Of a stretch of DNA of 64,000 nt, positions 18,865-29,665 are shown piece after piece. The notes beneath the pieces were generated by a model that worked only from the letters and a program-made list of their open reading frames with translations, was not told the DNA's origin and did not search any database. This DNA is from Lactococcus paracarnosus. Lineage in GTDB: Bacteria > Bacillota > Bacilli > Lactobacillales > Streptococcaceae. The position numbers were made by a program, and so were the translations under genes. Where the stretch lies: the NCBI RefSeq assembly GCF_006770285.1, contig NZ_CP017195.1:2046001-2110000 (forward strand), given 5' to 3'. Numbering within the stretch: position 1 is the stretch's first letter; every line of letters starts with the position of its first letter.

Positions 18865-19155
18865 TTAAGCTTTTTTAGCTACTGGATAAACAGAAACTTT
18901 TTTTCTGTCGCGACCGAAACGTTCAAATTTTACAACGCCTTCGATTTTAGCGAAAAGTGTATCATCTCCACCACGGCCAACATTTTCACCTGGGTGAATT
19001 TTAGTACCGCGTTGACGATAAAGAATTGATCCGCCAGACACAGTTTGTCCGTCAGCAGCTTTTGAGCCAAGACGTTTAGATTGTGAATCACGACCATTGG
19101 AAGTTGAACCACCACCTTTTTTGTGGGCGAACAACGATAGATTCATTTTCAACAT
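18865..19155 (-). CDS. rpmA: 50S ribosomal protein L27 with cleavable N-terminal leader
   Basis: A 96-residue L27 of the large subunit, contributing near the peptidyl-transferase centre. It begins [16 protein letters not shown]. The segment ending in F before AHKKGG is the Firmicute-type extension removed by the protease Prp, whose gene is directly upstream. GGAGGAAAAACCCT supports the start at 19155 rather than the internal Met. It is the last gene of the L21-Prp-L27 unit. Confidence 0.97.
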   Translation of the reverse strand: MLKMNLSLFAHKKGGGSTSNGRDSQSKRLGSKAADGQTVSGGSILYRQRGTKIHPGENVGRGGDDTLFAKIEGVVKFERFGRDRKKVSVYPVAKKA

Positions 19156-19191
19156 AGGGTTTTTCCTCCTTGATTTATTAATAGGTTACAC

Positions 19192-19524
19192 CTAAGTAAC
19201 ACTAATGAAATTGCGATATGCTGCTTCATCTGCAATGGCTTTAACACCATTCTCAAAATTTTGCAGTAATATCTGAGCAATTTCAGCTTGTTTGTCGGAT
19301 AAGTCTGATAAGATTTCACAGTCGAGAAAGCCACCTTCAACTTCGTCCACTTCAACCAAAGGACGAAAATGGGCAAGTGTTTCAAGGGAATTCACCGTTG
19401 TTATTGCAAGACTTGATACGCCCGCACAAACAATGTCGTGGGCGATTTTACCATCAAAGGCATGTCCTGTAATGACGAACCGTGTAATGCTATCATTTTT
19501 CCGAGTAAACTTGATGTTAATCAT
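19192..19524 (-). CDS. prp: Ribosomal-processing cysteine protease Prp
   Basis: A 110-residue protease that trims the N-terminal extension of L27. The family catalytic dyad is visible as His21 (ITGHAFDG) and Cys33 (DIVCAGVS). The spacing of 12 residues matches the family. It lies between rplU and rpmA as in other Bacillota. The ribosome binding site is poor and only 15 bases separate it from the rplU stop, so translational coupling to rplU is likely and would keep it low. Confidence 0.94.
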   Translation of the reverse strand: MINIKFTRKNDSITRFVITGHAFDGKIAHDIVCAGVSSLAITTVNSLETLAHFRPLVEVDEVEGGFLDCEILSDLSDKQAEIAQILLQNFENGVKAIADEAAYRNFISVT

Positions 19525-19539
19525 GTTTGAAAGACGCGA

Positions 19540-19851
19540 TTAAGCGTTGATTTCTTTGATGATCACTTTTGTATACGGTTGACGGTGACCTTGTTTACGG
19601 TGTGAGTGTTTTTTAGGTTTGTATTTGAAAGTAACAACTTTCTTTTGTTTACCTTGTTTCTCAACTTCTGCGACAACAGTTGCACCAGTTACGAATGGTG
19701 CACCAATCACAGTTTTTTCACCACCAACAAGTACAACTTCGTCAAAAGTCACAGTAGCGCCAGCTTCAACGTCCAATTTCTCAACGTAGATTGCTTGACC
19801 AACTTCAACTTTAACTTGTTTCCCGCCAGTTTTTACGATTGCATAAGTCAT
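19540..19851 (-). CDS. rplU: 50S ribosomal protein L21
   Basis: A 103-residue L21, binding 23S rRNA. It begins [18 protein letters not shown] and ends with the basic tail [32 protein letters not shown] is a strong ribosome binding site. It is the first gene of the rplU-prp-rpmA unit, preceded by an L21-leader type RNA. Confidence 0.97.
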   Translation of the reverse strand: MTYAIVKTGGKQVKVEVGQAIYVEKLDVEAGATVTFDEVVLVGGEKTVIGAPFVTGATVVAEVEKQGKQKKVVTFKYKPKKHSHRKQGHRQPYTKVIIKEINA

Positions 19852-19962
19852 TTGCGTGTTTCCTCCTTATAATTTGGTATGTTAGACTCGCCTAAGCAGG
19901 TGGACTAAGTCACTTAAACCTTACCTCGTGCGGTTGCACTTTATGAAACTCACAAAGACAAC
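19852..19962 (-). ncRNA. L21 leader RNA (ribosomal protein autoregulatory leader)
   Basis: About 110 untranslated bases precede rplU. On the sense strand they contain GTGCAACCGCACGAGGTAAGG, followed by AGTGACTTAGTCCACC and GCTTAGGCGAGTC. This is the arrangement of the Firmicute L21 leader, thought to let L21 or a partner protein repress its own operon. The identification rests on position and recognised conserved blocks; no covariance model was run. Confidence 0.7.
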
Positions 19963-19968
19963 GTTATT

Positions 19969-19997
19969 ATTCTACCATAATTAGACTGCTTTAGCAA
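19969..19997 (-). promoter_or_regulatory. rplU promoter, -35 inside the duplicated pepN tail
   Basis: The minus-strand -10 TAGAAT (19969-19974) lies 17 bases after TTGCTA (19992-19997). The -35 hexamer is made of sequence that belongs to the pepN 3' end, here supplied by the duplicated copy. Confidence 0.45.
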
Positions 19998-20201
19998 GTG
20001 CTGCTTGCACTTTTTCTTTCTGTGATGCTAAAAGGTCAATCTTGCTTGTAATCTGTGTTTTCGCCATCTCTACAATGCGTTTAAAGGCTGGTTCGTCCTT
20101 AAAGCGATCTGTGAAACTGATGAAGGCCGTAAGTTTAGCCGCAGTATCAAAACTGTTGCCAATAACTTTGATGAAGTCACCTGACGCCATATCACCACCT
20201 A
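19979..20201 (-). pseudogene. Orphan copy of the pepN 3' end (tandem duplication)
   Basis: These 223 bases repeat exactly the last 223 bases of pepN (20202-20424). I compared the two copies by eye line by line and saw no difference. Because 223 is not a multiple of three, the copy is out of frame with pepN, whose stop at 20204-20206 is intact. An open frame from an ATG at 20220 spans 79 codons and includes 70-odd PepN C-terminal residues. It lacks a convincing ribosome binding site, so it is treated as a remnant. Confidence 0.85.
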
Positions 20202-20425
20202 AATTAGACTGCTTTAGCAAGTGCTGCTTGCACTTTTTCTTTCTGTGATGCTAAAAGGTCAATCTTGCTTGTAATCTGTGTTTTCGCCATCTCTACAATG
20301 CGTTTAAAGGCTGGTTCGTCCTTAAAGCGATCTGTGAAACTGATGAAGGCCGTAAGTTTAGCCGCAGTATCAAAACTGTTGCCAATAACTTTGATGAAGT
20401 CACCTGACGCCATATCACCACCTAA
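19979..20425. repeat. Exact 223-bp tandem direct repeat
   Basis: Copy A is 19979-20201 and copy B is 20202-20424, with one shared base at the junction (20425 matches 20202). Left flank, junction and right flank read TACCATAATTAG, ACCTAAATTAG and ACCTAATTTCTC. They share only a short A/T microhomology, so the event did not need long homology. Identity of the copies implies a recent event or an assembly error. Confidence 0.88.
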
Positions 20426-22738
20426 TTTCTCTTGTACCCAATCCCAGTTTTTAACAAGCCACGCAAAAGCAGCATCTTGAGAAAAGTCGCGACGGATGAG
20501 TGATGAGAACCAGAAACGTAAATCTTGTGGTTTAACCAGGTCAGTATTGGTATATTGCGCGATAATTTCAGCAACTGTTGCTGTATTTTTCGTACTAGAT
20601 ACGGCAACGTTTAGCTCACGCTGGAAAGTCTGATCTGTTGTATTGGCATAAGCATCAAAATACTGCTTAACTAACTCAGCCGTCTCATGTTCAACAATTT
20701 GATTTTTCAAGATAATTTGTCTGATATCAGCTGAAATGCTGTGAATATCGGATGCATGTTCCGCAAAAATAGCTGTTGAGTTTGCGACTGCATCTGCATT
20801 GCCAGCATATACTTCCCATGAAATTGGTAAGGCACGCAACTGTTCATCATTAAATGACTCTCCAGCAACTTTATCCCATCCTAGGCGTTTGTATTGGGCA
20901 TCAAATAACTGGCCAACAAATTGTTTGAAATCTGCTTCAGATGCTGAATCTTCATCGATGAAGATTTCAAGTGCTTTCAAAGCTTGTGAGACTGCTGCAT
21001 TGACTGGGTTAGCTGTTTCATTATCAAACTTAGCTAATAAGGTAACCAAGGCTGCATAGTCTGCTAGACCACCTTCAGCGAGCTTCAAGGCTGATTGGAT
21101 CAGTTGCACTTTTGTAATGGCATCATATGTTTGGATGCTAGACACAACTTTTTCATTTAGCTCATCTGAATAGTTGACCAGATAATGTGCCGCATTTTCA
21201 GCATTGAATCTTAAGGGTTGTTCCCCATTTTCAGCTGATAACTTAGCAAAACCAGGGATACGCACTTCTTTTCCTGATAAGACATCAGGTAGACCAGTCC
21301 AGTTCGTGTTTAGCGGGATATGCCATAAGCGGCTTTCATCGACACCTTGTCCAGTGAAAAATTGCTGTTGGCTCAGAACAAGCTCATCTCCATCCACAGT
21401 GACTGATAACACTGGATAGCCAGGTTGGTCAACCCAAGATGTCATAAAGGCTGAAACATCACGACCTGATGCAGTTGACAAAGCTGCCCACAAATCAGAG
21501 CCGACTGTATTGCCATATTGGTGCGTTTCAAAGTAAGCTTGAAGGCCTGCTGAGAAATCTTTATCTCCCAACCATTTGCGGAGCATCACCATCAGACGTG
21601 CGCCTTTTGCATAAACAATGGCACCGTCAAATAAGGTATTGATTTCATCAGGATGATTGACTGCGACATGCACACTTTGTACACCATCGATGGCATCACG
21701 GTTAAGCGCCATTGGGGCTTCAGCTAGAGAAAACTGCTCCCAAATGTGCCAGTCAGGTTCGATGGCATCAATCGCAACGTACTCCATCATGTTAGCAAAC
21801 GACTCATTCAACCATAGATCATCCCACCACTCCATAGTAACGAGATCGCCAAACCATTGGTGAGCAAGCTCATGTGCGATGACTAGGGCAACGTATTGGC
21901 GACTTTCGAGTGTTGAGTTATCAGGATCAGCTAACAAAGCAACCTCACGATAAGTGATCGCCCCCCAGTTTTCCATAGCACCTGCCGAGAAGTCTGGTAG
22001 GCCAATATGCCAAGAATGTGGCAATGGATAGGCAACCTTGAAGTAATCTTCATAGAATTCAATCACGCGAATGGCAATATCAAGTGGGAAATCTAAGGCT
22101 GCTACTTTATGTGCACGTGTTGAGAATACCCCAACTTGAGTACCTGTCTTAGTGTGACCCAGTTTTGATTGCATATCGCCAAAAACAAAGGCAAGTAGGT
22201 AAGATGACATTTTCACTGTCGTGTCAAAGGTGTGGATACCATTTTCATTTGACACTTTTGGCATATTTGACACAATAGATTCGCCAGCTTTTTCATCAAA
22301 CTTAACCGATAAATCAAACGTTGCTTTTGCAGCTGGCTCATCGATAGATGGGAAAGCTTGGCGGGCAAAATGTGTTTCAAACTGGGTGCCAACTAATTGT
22401 TTTTTGACGCCGTCTACTTCATAGTATGACGGGTAGATCCCTGTCATGTTATCTGTTAATTCAGCTGAATAACTAAAAGCAACTGTTACCTTACCTGTTT
22501 TAGCAATCGCGAACGCAACTGTCTCAGACACCTCATCTAAAGTGAAGTCAACTGCTTGACCGTCCACTGAAACAGAGGTAATGGCTAAGTCTTTTTGGTG
22601 AAATGCTAAATCACGTGTTAGTGCTTCACCGGTAACTGTCACGTCACCTGAAAACCGTTTCGTCTCACGGTTAACATCCAGAAAAATGTGATAATTTTCT
22701 GGTTTAAAATCGTTATATAAGTGTTTAAATGCTTGCAT
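20204..22738 (-). CDS. pepN: Aminopeptidase N (lysyl aminopeptidase)
   Basis: A zinc M1 metallopeptidase that removes N-terminal residues, with broad specificity, from peptides in the cytoplasm. It is 844 residues from the ATG at 22738, close to lactococcal PepN (846). Diagnostic motifs are GAMENWG near 254-260 and the zinc site HELAHQWFGD near 288-297. An upstream ATG (22753, ATGGAGGC) is the ribosome binding site, not the start. An extended -10 TGGTATACT lies at 22798-22803. Its last 223 bases are repeated just downstream. The coding sequence itself is complete. Confidence 0.95.
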   Translation of the reverse strand: MQAFKHLYNDFKPENYHIFLDVNRETKRFSGDVTVTGEALTRDLAFHQKDLAITSVSVDGQAVDFTLDEVSETVAFAIAKTGKVTVAFSYSAELTDNMTGIYPSYYEVDGVKKQLVGTQFETHFARQAFPSIDEPAAKATFDLSVKFDEKAGESIVSNMPKVSNENGIHTFDTTVKMSSYLLAFVFGDMQSKLGHTKTGTQVGVFSTRAHKVAALDFPLDIAIRVIEFYEDYFKVAYPLPHSWHIGLPDFSAGAMENWGAITYREVALLADPDNSTLESRQYVALVIAHELAHQWFGDLVTMEWWDDLWLNESFANMMEYVAIDAIEPDWHIWEQFSLAEAPMALNRDAIDGVQSVHVAVNHPDEINTLFDGAIVYAKGARLMVMLRKWLGDKDFSAGLQAYFETHQYGNTVGSDLWAALSTASGRDVSAFMTSWVDQPGYPVLSVTVDGDELVLSQQQFFTGQGVDESRLWHIPLNTNWTGLPDVLSGKEVRIPGFAKLSAENGEQPLRFNAENAAHYLVNYSDELNEKVVSSIQTYDAITKVQLIQSALKLAEGGLADYAALVTLLAKFDNETANPVNAAVSQALKALEIFIDEDSASEADFKQFVGQLFDAQYKRLGWDKVAGESFNDEQLRALPISWEVYAGNADAVANSTAIFAEHASDIHSISADIRQIILKNQIVEHETAELVKQYFDAYANTTDQTFQRELNVAVSSTKNTATVAEIIAQYTNTDLVKPQDLRFWFSSLIRRDFSQDAAFAWLVKNWDWVQEKLGGDMASGDFIKVIGNSFDTAAKLTAFISFTDRFKDEPAFKRIVEMAKTQITSKIDLLASQKEKVQAALAKAV

Positions 22739-22883
22739 ACATGCCTCCATTGTTTTGTTTGGAAAAATTCTCAAACAATAATATTTCATACCTAACTAGT
22801 ATACCAAAATATCAGGCAATCAACCACTTGACGCGATTGAAATCAGTCTGGAAAATAGGCATTAAATTACCACCATTTCCCAT

Positions 22884-22919
22884 AAATAAAACAGCACTCA
22901 ACCGAGTACTGTTTTATTT
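22884..22919 (-). terminator. Terminator after purA
   Basis: Arms AAATAAAACAG-C-ACTC (22884-22899) and GAGT-A-CTGTTTTATTT (22904-22919) pair around AACC, with one mismatch. On the minus strand the hairpin directly follows the purA stop and ends in a T-rich tract. Confidence 0.8.
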
Positions 22920-22922
22920 TTC

Positions 22923-24254
<1,332 letters not shown>

Positions 24255-24380
24255 TTAAAAACTTGCTAAAATTGCAACACTTAATTATAACAAATCTAGC
24301 AAATTATTGCCACCGTTCTACGATTTTTATCAGGTACTTTTCAAGAAAGTTCGTGAAATCAATTAAATTTCTTGGGGCTA

Positions 24381-24427
24381 TCTGTCTCTATTCTGTGCGC
24401 ATCTTTTGTGCACAGAATAGAGACAGA
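24381..24427. repeat. Long perfect hairpin between groEL and purA
   Basis: TCTGTCTCTATTCTGTGC (24381-24398) is perfectly complementary to 24410-24427, an 18-bp stem extendable by two pairs over a loop of 7-11 bases. Neither side carries a U-run, so it is not an ordinary terminator. It lies after the groEL terminator and upstream of the purA promoter. Confidence 0.7.
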
Positions 24428-24436
24428 AGGAGTAAA

Positions 24437-24471
24437 ACAAAAAAGAACCCACATAAACAAAGGATTCTTTT
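24437..24471 (-). terminator. Terminator after groEL
   Basis: On the minus strand AAAAGAA-T-CC pairs with GG-G-TTCTTTT and is followed by TTGTTTT, 7 bases after the groEL stop. The stem is short with one mismatch. Confidence 0.6.
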
Positions 24472-24477
24472 AATTGA

Positions 24478-26438
<1,961 letters not shown>

Positions 26439-26466
26439 TTGGTAAGCCTCCAATTATTTTTAATTT

Positions 26467-26493
26467 TTGGCACTCAATACGTAAGAGTGCTAA
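26467..26493. promoter_or_regulatory. CIRCE element (HrcA operator)
   Basis: TTGGCACTC-N9-GAGTGCTAA (26467-26475 and 26485-26493) matches the consensus TTAGCACTC-N9-GAGTGCTAA with one change. It sits in the transcribed leader just downstream of the promoter, the usual place for HrcA repression of heat-shock chaperonins. Confidence 0.95.
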
Positions 26494-26500
26494 TGATTTA

Positions 26501-26529
26501 ATTATACGCACTTGGTCAGGAATAGTCAA
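26501..26529 (-). promoter_or_regulatory. groESL promoter
   Basis: Minus-strand TTGACT (26524-26529), 17 bases, TATAAT (26501-26506). This is a near-consensus vegetative promoter next to CIRCE. Confidence 0.88.
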
Positions 26530-26645
26530 GAATTTGTTTCGTTTTTTATACGACAAGTCCTACTCTATCTAGATGTTGACCTTGCTAGATAATGTATCCC
26601 TGAAATAGCCTTTATGAACTTTTTAAAATATTTTGAGTATCATAA

Positions 26646-26666
26646 AATCCCAACTATAAGTGGGAT
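26646..26666 (-). terminator. Weak terminator after ssb
   Basis: ATCCCA(A)CT pairs with AGTGGGAT around ATA, with one bulged base. On the minus strand it is followed by TTTTATG. It separates ssb from groESL. Confidence 0.5.
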
Positions 26667-26676
26667 CTTCTGTCTT

Positions 26677-27072
26677 TTAAAAGGGTAGGTCATCTGTTGC
26701 TAACATCACATCTTCTAATGATGTGACATTATTTTCTCTTAAAGCAACTGCAGCCTTACTCTCCAATAAATTAAACTGGTGACATAAAACTTCGGTGACA
26801 TAATGTGTGACACCAGATTTATCATCGTACCGTCTACTACGAAGCTCACCTTCAATCGATATCAGGCTACCTTTCTGGGCATAGGCTACAAATAACTCTG
26901 CTGATTTCCCCCATATGATAATCGATAGAAAATCGACACCACGTTCACCATCAGCAGTTTTAAACTGTCTATTTACCGCAAGTGTACTGCGGATGACAGA
27001 TTTTTCCGTTGCTGTTTTTCTCAATTCCGGTTGTGCAGTTAATCGACCAATAAATAAACTTTTATTCATCAT
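26677..27072 (-). CDS. ssb: Single-stranded DNA-binding protein, short (SsbB-like) type
   Basis: A 131-residue OB-fold protein with NKSLFIGRLTAQPELR at the N-terminus and the acidic tip DDLPF at the C-terminus used for partner binding. It lacks the long Gln/Gly-rich linker of the replicative SsbA (usually over 160 residues). In streptococci the 131-residue SsbB beside groES is a competence-induced protein for incoming DNA, and the neighbourhood here matches. AGGAGGATTTTTTAA supports the first ATG. TACGTATA at 27095-27102 (minus strand) differs by one base from the ComX box TACGAATA. Confidence 0.85.
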   Translation of the reverse strand: MMNKSLFIGRLTAQPELRKTATEKSVIRSTLAVNRQFKTADGERGVDFLSIIIWGKSAELFVAYAQKGSLISIEGELRSRRYDDKSGVTHYVTEVLCHQFNLLESKAAVALRENNVTSLEDVMLATDDLPF

Positions 27073-27128
27073 TTAAAAAATCCTCCTAGAAACCTATACG
27101 TAACTAGGGGATAGACTACTCAGATTTT

Positions 27129-27752
27129 TTATTTATGCCAATGTTGTGCTGGTGAAAAAGTTGTCCCTGGTACTTCGCTTGGTGCCAGTTCAATAATTCC
27201 TCGTTTTTGAGGTGCATTAGGCAAGGCAAGTTCACGTGGACTTGCCATCATGCCAAAACTTGGTACCCAACGTAACTGACCTGCAAAAATCAAAGCACCA
27301 TTTGGCATCATCGCACCTGGTAGGACAACGATTGTTTTCATCCCAACACGTGCGTTAGGTGCACCTGCTACGATTTGTACAACTTGATTATGGCCAATCG
27401 TAACTTGGGCAATATTTAAATGATCAGAATCAGGATGTGCCACCATCTCCACGATCTCACCAACTACAAATTTTGGCTCTTGATCATTCATGAGCTGTTC
27501 TTCAAATCCAGCAGCCTTCATCTCAGTATTAAGGCGTGCAACATCTGCATCTGATAGGCTAACTTGACCATTGCCATTTACTGGAAACAAAGCTGTTGCT
27601 TCAAAAAAGTTCCAGGCAACAACCTCACCAGTATCTTGACGCGTTACTCTCGCCACATTATTTTTACGTGTTGCTGCTAATTTTTCACCTTGATTATCGC
27701 CAACAATTAGCATCAAGACGTCGTTCATATGCGTGTTATAAATCGCAATCAT
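27129..27752 (-). CDS. ytpR: YtpR-type tRNA-binding domain protein
   Basis: A 207-residue protein. The N-terminal half matches the DUF4479 region, and the C-terminal half (about 90-200) is an EMAP/Trbp111 tRNA-binding OB fold with FVVGEIVEMVAHPDSDHLNIAQVTIG-type sequence. The same fold occurs at the N-terminus of PheT, but here it is free-standing. A role in tRNA or structured-RNA binding is assumed from the fold. Its start overlaps the thioredoxin stop by 4 bases (ATGA), indicating coupled translation. Confidence 0.88.
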   Translation of the reverse strand: MIAIYNTHMNDVLMLIVGDNQGEKLAATRKNNVARVTRQDTGEVVAWNFFEATALFPVNGNGQVSLSDADVARLNTEMKAAGFEEQLMNDQEPKFVVGEIVEMVAHPDSDHLNIAQVTIGHNQVVQIVAGAPNARVGMKTIVVLPGAMMPNGALIFAGQLRWVPSFGMMASPRELALPNAPQKRGIIELAPSEVPGTTFSPAQHWHK

Positions 27753-28069
27753 TTTGTTTTTACTCCTGTTAAAAATGCATCAATTTCTGTTTTTGTTTTG
27801 CGTAGTTTGTTCACCAAACGACCTGTCTCTTTACCATCTTCAATCACGACAAAACTAGGAATCCCCATAATCCCCCACTCGATGGCAACATCTAGATAAG
27901 CATCACGATCAACTTCTATAAATGTATACTCTGGATGAGCTGCCTCGATTTCAGGCATTGATGGTTTAATAAAGGAACAATCGCCACACCAGTCTGCTGT
28001 AAAAAAGAACACATTTCGTCCTTTTTTAACGTATTTTGCCAAAACTTCTAAATTTTCAGGAATAATCAT
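27749..28069 (-). CDS. Thioredoxin-family protein with CGDC active site
   Basis: A 106-residue thioredoxin fold with active site WCGDC (Cys28, Cys31) in FFFTADWCGDCSFI and the cis-Pro segment GIPSFVVIEDG near 72-82. The classical motif is WCGPC. The Gly-Asp pair should shift redox potential and resembles the YtpP-type proteins found beside ytpR. It overlaps the DUF4651 gene by 14 bases and ytpR by 4, so it is part of one tight unit. The partner substrate is unknown. Confidence 0.88.
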   Translation of the reverse strand: MIIPENLEVLAKYVKKGRNVFFFTADWCGDCSFIKPSMPEIEAAHPEYTFIEVDRDAYLDVAIEWGIMGIPSFVVIEDGKETGRLVNKLRKTKTEIDAFLTGVKTK

Positions 28070-28370
28070 CTGCTATATCCACCTTTTTTTCTTCACCAAA
28101 TGTTTCAACAATTCTTAAACTATCCCCATCTATTTCAAAGGTCACGACCGTACCATCTGAACGGATGATACCACCTTCATGTATCTGAAAAAGAATTGGG
28201 TCAGTCATAATCCAACTTGTCAAAATATCATCAAACATAAAATGTTGTTTTGCTAACGTCAAGAGTCGTCGTATATTTCGATCCTTACGTTTTTGGTATA
28301 GGGTCGTCACACCGACCGCAAGACTTACGCCAACAAGCGCCCCTACACCAATCTTTAATATTTTTTTCAT
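28056..28370 (-). CDS. DUF4651 membrane-anchored protein
   Basis: A 104-residue protein with one N-terminal hydrophobic segment (about 5-24, IGVGALVGVSLAVG) followed by a basic patch QKRKDRNIRR and a soluble C-terminal domain. It matches the DUF4651 family found in streptococci at the same place, between pepA and a thioredoxin gene. Function is unknown. It heads the DUF4651-thioredoxin-ytpR-ssb run. An extended -10 TGCTAAAAT (minus strand, TAAAAT at 28377-28382) lies just upstream. Confidence 0.75.
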   Translation of the reverse strand: MKKILKIGVGALVGVSLAVGVTTLYQKRKDRNIRRLLTLAKQHFMFDDILTSWIMTDPILFQIHEGGIIRSDGTVVTFEIDGDSLRIVETFGEEKKVDIADDYS

Positions 28371-28503
28371 ATCTTTATTTTAGCATAATTTTAATCAGCT
28401 TGCTAACTCCTTATACTTTTTAGTGCCTATTTTAAGCGCATTTTGGTATCATTAAAGAAAGACTTATTTTTTAATAAGTTATCTAATTTAGGAGCGTGTC
28501 ATT

Positions 28504-29589
28504 ATGTCTATCACATTTGAAAAAATAAAGGAAATTACTGAAATTCAAGCAACTTCTGGTTTTGAAAAACCAATGCAAGCGTTTATGCGAAAGCAAATAA
28601 CCCCTTATGTAGATGACGTCCAAACAGATGGACTCGGTGGAATTTTTGGCATTAAACACGCAAAATCAGAAAATGCCCCAAGAATTATGGTAGCAGGTCA
28701 TATGGATGAAGTCGGCTTCATGGTTAGTATGATCAAACCTGATGGTACATTACGTGTGGTTGCCTTAGGTGGTTGGAATCCTCTAGTCATCTCTGCCCAA
28801 CGCTTCACGTTATTTGCTAGACACAATATTACGATCCCCATTATCACAGGTGGTATCCCGCCACATTTGATGCGTGGCGCAGGGGGTGCTGCTTCAATAC
28901 CAAAAGTTGAAGATATCATTTTCGATGCCGGTTTCACAGATAAGGCCGAAGCAGAACATTTTGGTATTCATCCCGGTGCAGTCATCGTCCCACAATCAGA
29001 AACTATTCTCACTGCCAATCAAAAAAATGTCATCAGTAAGTCTTGGGACAACCGCTATGGTTGCTTGATGGTAAACGAACTTTTAGCACACTTGACTACA
29101 GAGAATATACAATTACCCAATACACTTATCGCTGGCGCCAATGTCCAAGAAGAAGTTGGGCTTCGAGGGGCTCACGTATCTACTACAAAATTCAATCCAG
29201 ATTTATTTTTCGCCGTAGATTGCTCACCAGCTCAAGACACCTTTGATGCAAGTGCAGACGGACGTATCGGTGAGGGTACTCTCATGCGTATTTTTGACCC
29301 AGGACATATTTTACTACCTACCATGCGTGATTTCTTATTAGACACAGCAGAATCTGCAGGTGTCAAGTATCAGTATTATGTCTCAAAAGGCGGAACAGAT
29401 GCTGGGGCTGCACATTTAAAACAATCTGGTATCCCTTCAACGACAATCGGTGTTTGTGCACGCTATATTCATAGCCACCAAACCCTGTTTTCACTAGAAG
29501 ATTTCGACACTGCTCAAGCTTTTTTACAAGAAATTGTGAAGAAATTGGATCGCAGTACTGTTGATTTAATTCGAGGCGATACCTTTTAA
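28504..29589 (+). CDS. pepA: Glutamyl aminopeptidase (M42 family)
   Basis: Releases N-terminal Glu and Asp from peptides in the cytoplasm. It is a dodecameric metal-dependent peptidase. The 361 residues contain the metal-site motifs AGHMDEVGF near 64-72, WDNRYG near 181, QEEVGLRGA near 215-223 and the C-terminal HSHQTLF. TTTAGGAGCGTGTCATT precedes the ATG. An extended -10 TGGTATCAT lies at 28444-28452. It is divergent from the DUF4651 gene, the same arrangement as in streptococci. Confidence 0.94.
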   Translation: MSITFEKIKEITEIQATSGFEKPMQAFMRKQITPYVDDVQTDGLGGIFGIKHAKSENAPRIMVAGHMDEVGFMVSMIKPDGTLRVVALGGWNPLVISAQRFTLFARHNITIPIITGGIPPHLMRGAGGAASIPKVEDIIFDAGFTDKAEAEHFGIHPGAVIVPQSETILTANQKNVISKSWDNRYGCLMVNELLAHLTTENIQLPNTLIAGANVQEEVGLRGAHVSTTKFNPDLFFAVDCSPAQDTFDASADGRIGEGTLMRIFDPGHILLPTMRDFLLDTAESAGVKYQYYVSKGGTDAGAAHLKQSGIPSTTIGVCARYIHSHQTLFSLEDFDTAQAFLQEIVKKLDRSTVDLIRGDTF

Positions 29590-29614
29590 GTAATACTTGT
29601 GTATCAGAATAATA

Positions 29615-29647
29615 AAAAATGATTGCCAACAAACGGCAATCATTTTT
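29615..29647. terminator. Bidirectional terminator after pepA
   Basis: AAAAATGATTGCC (29615-29627) pairs perfectly with GGCAATCATTTTT (29635-29647) around AACAAAC. It is shared by pepA and the convergent peptidoglycan hydrolase gene. Confidence 0.88.
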
Positions 29648-29665
29648 CAGTTTCTTAACAAAGAC

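Noticed and set aside
19981-20220. 79-codon open frame as a separate small gene
   Set aside because: It is the out-of-frame copy of the pepN tail created by the 223-bp duplication, without a credible ribosome binding site.
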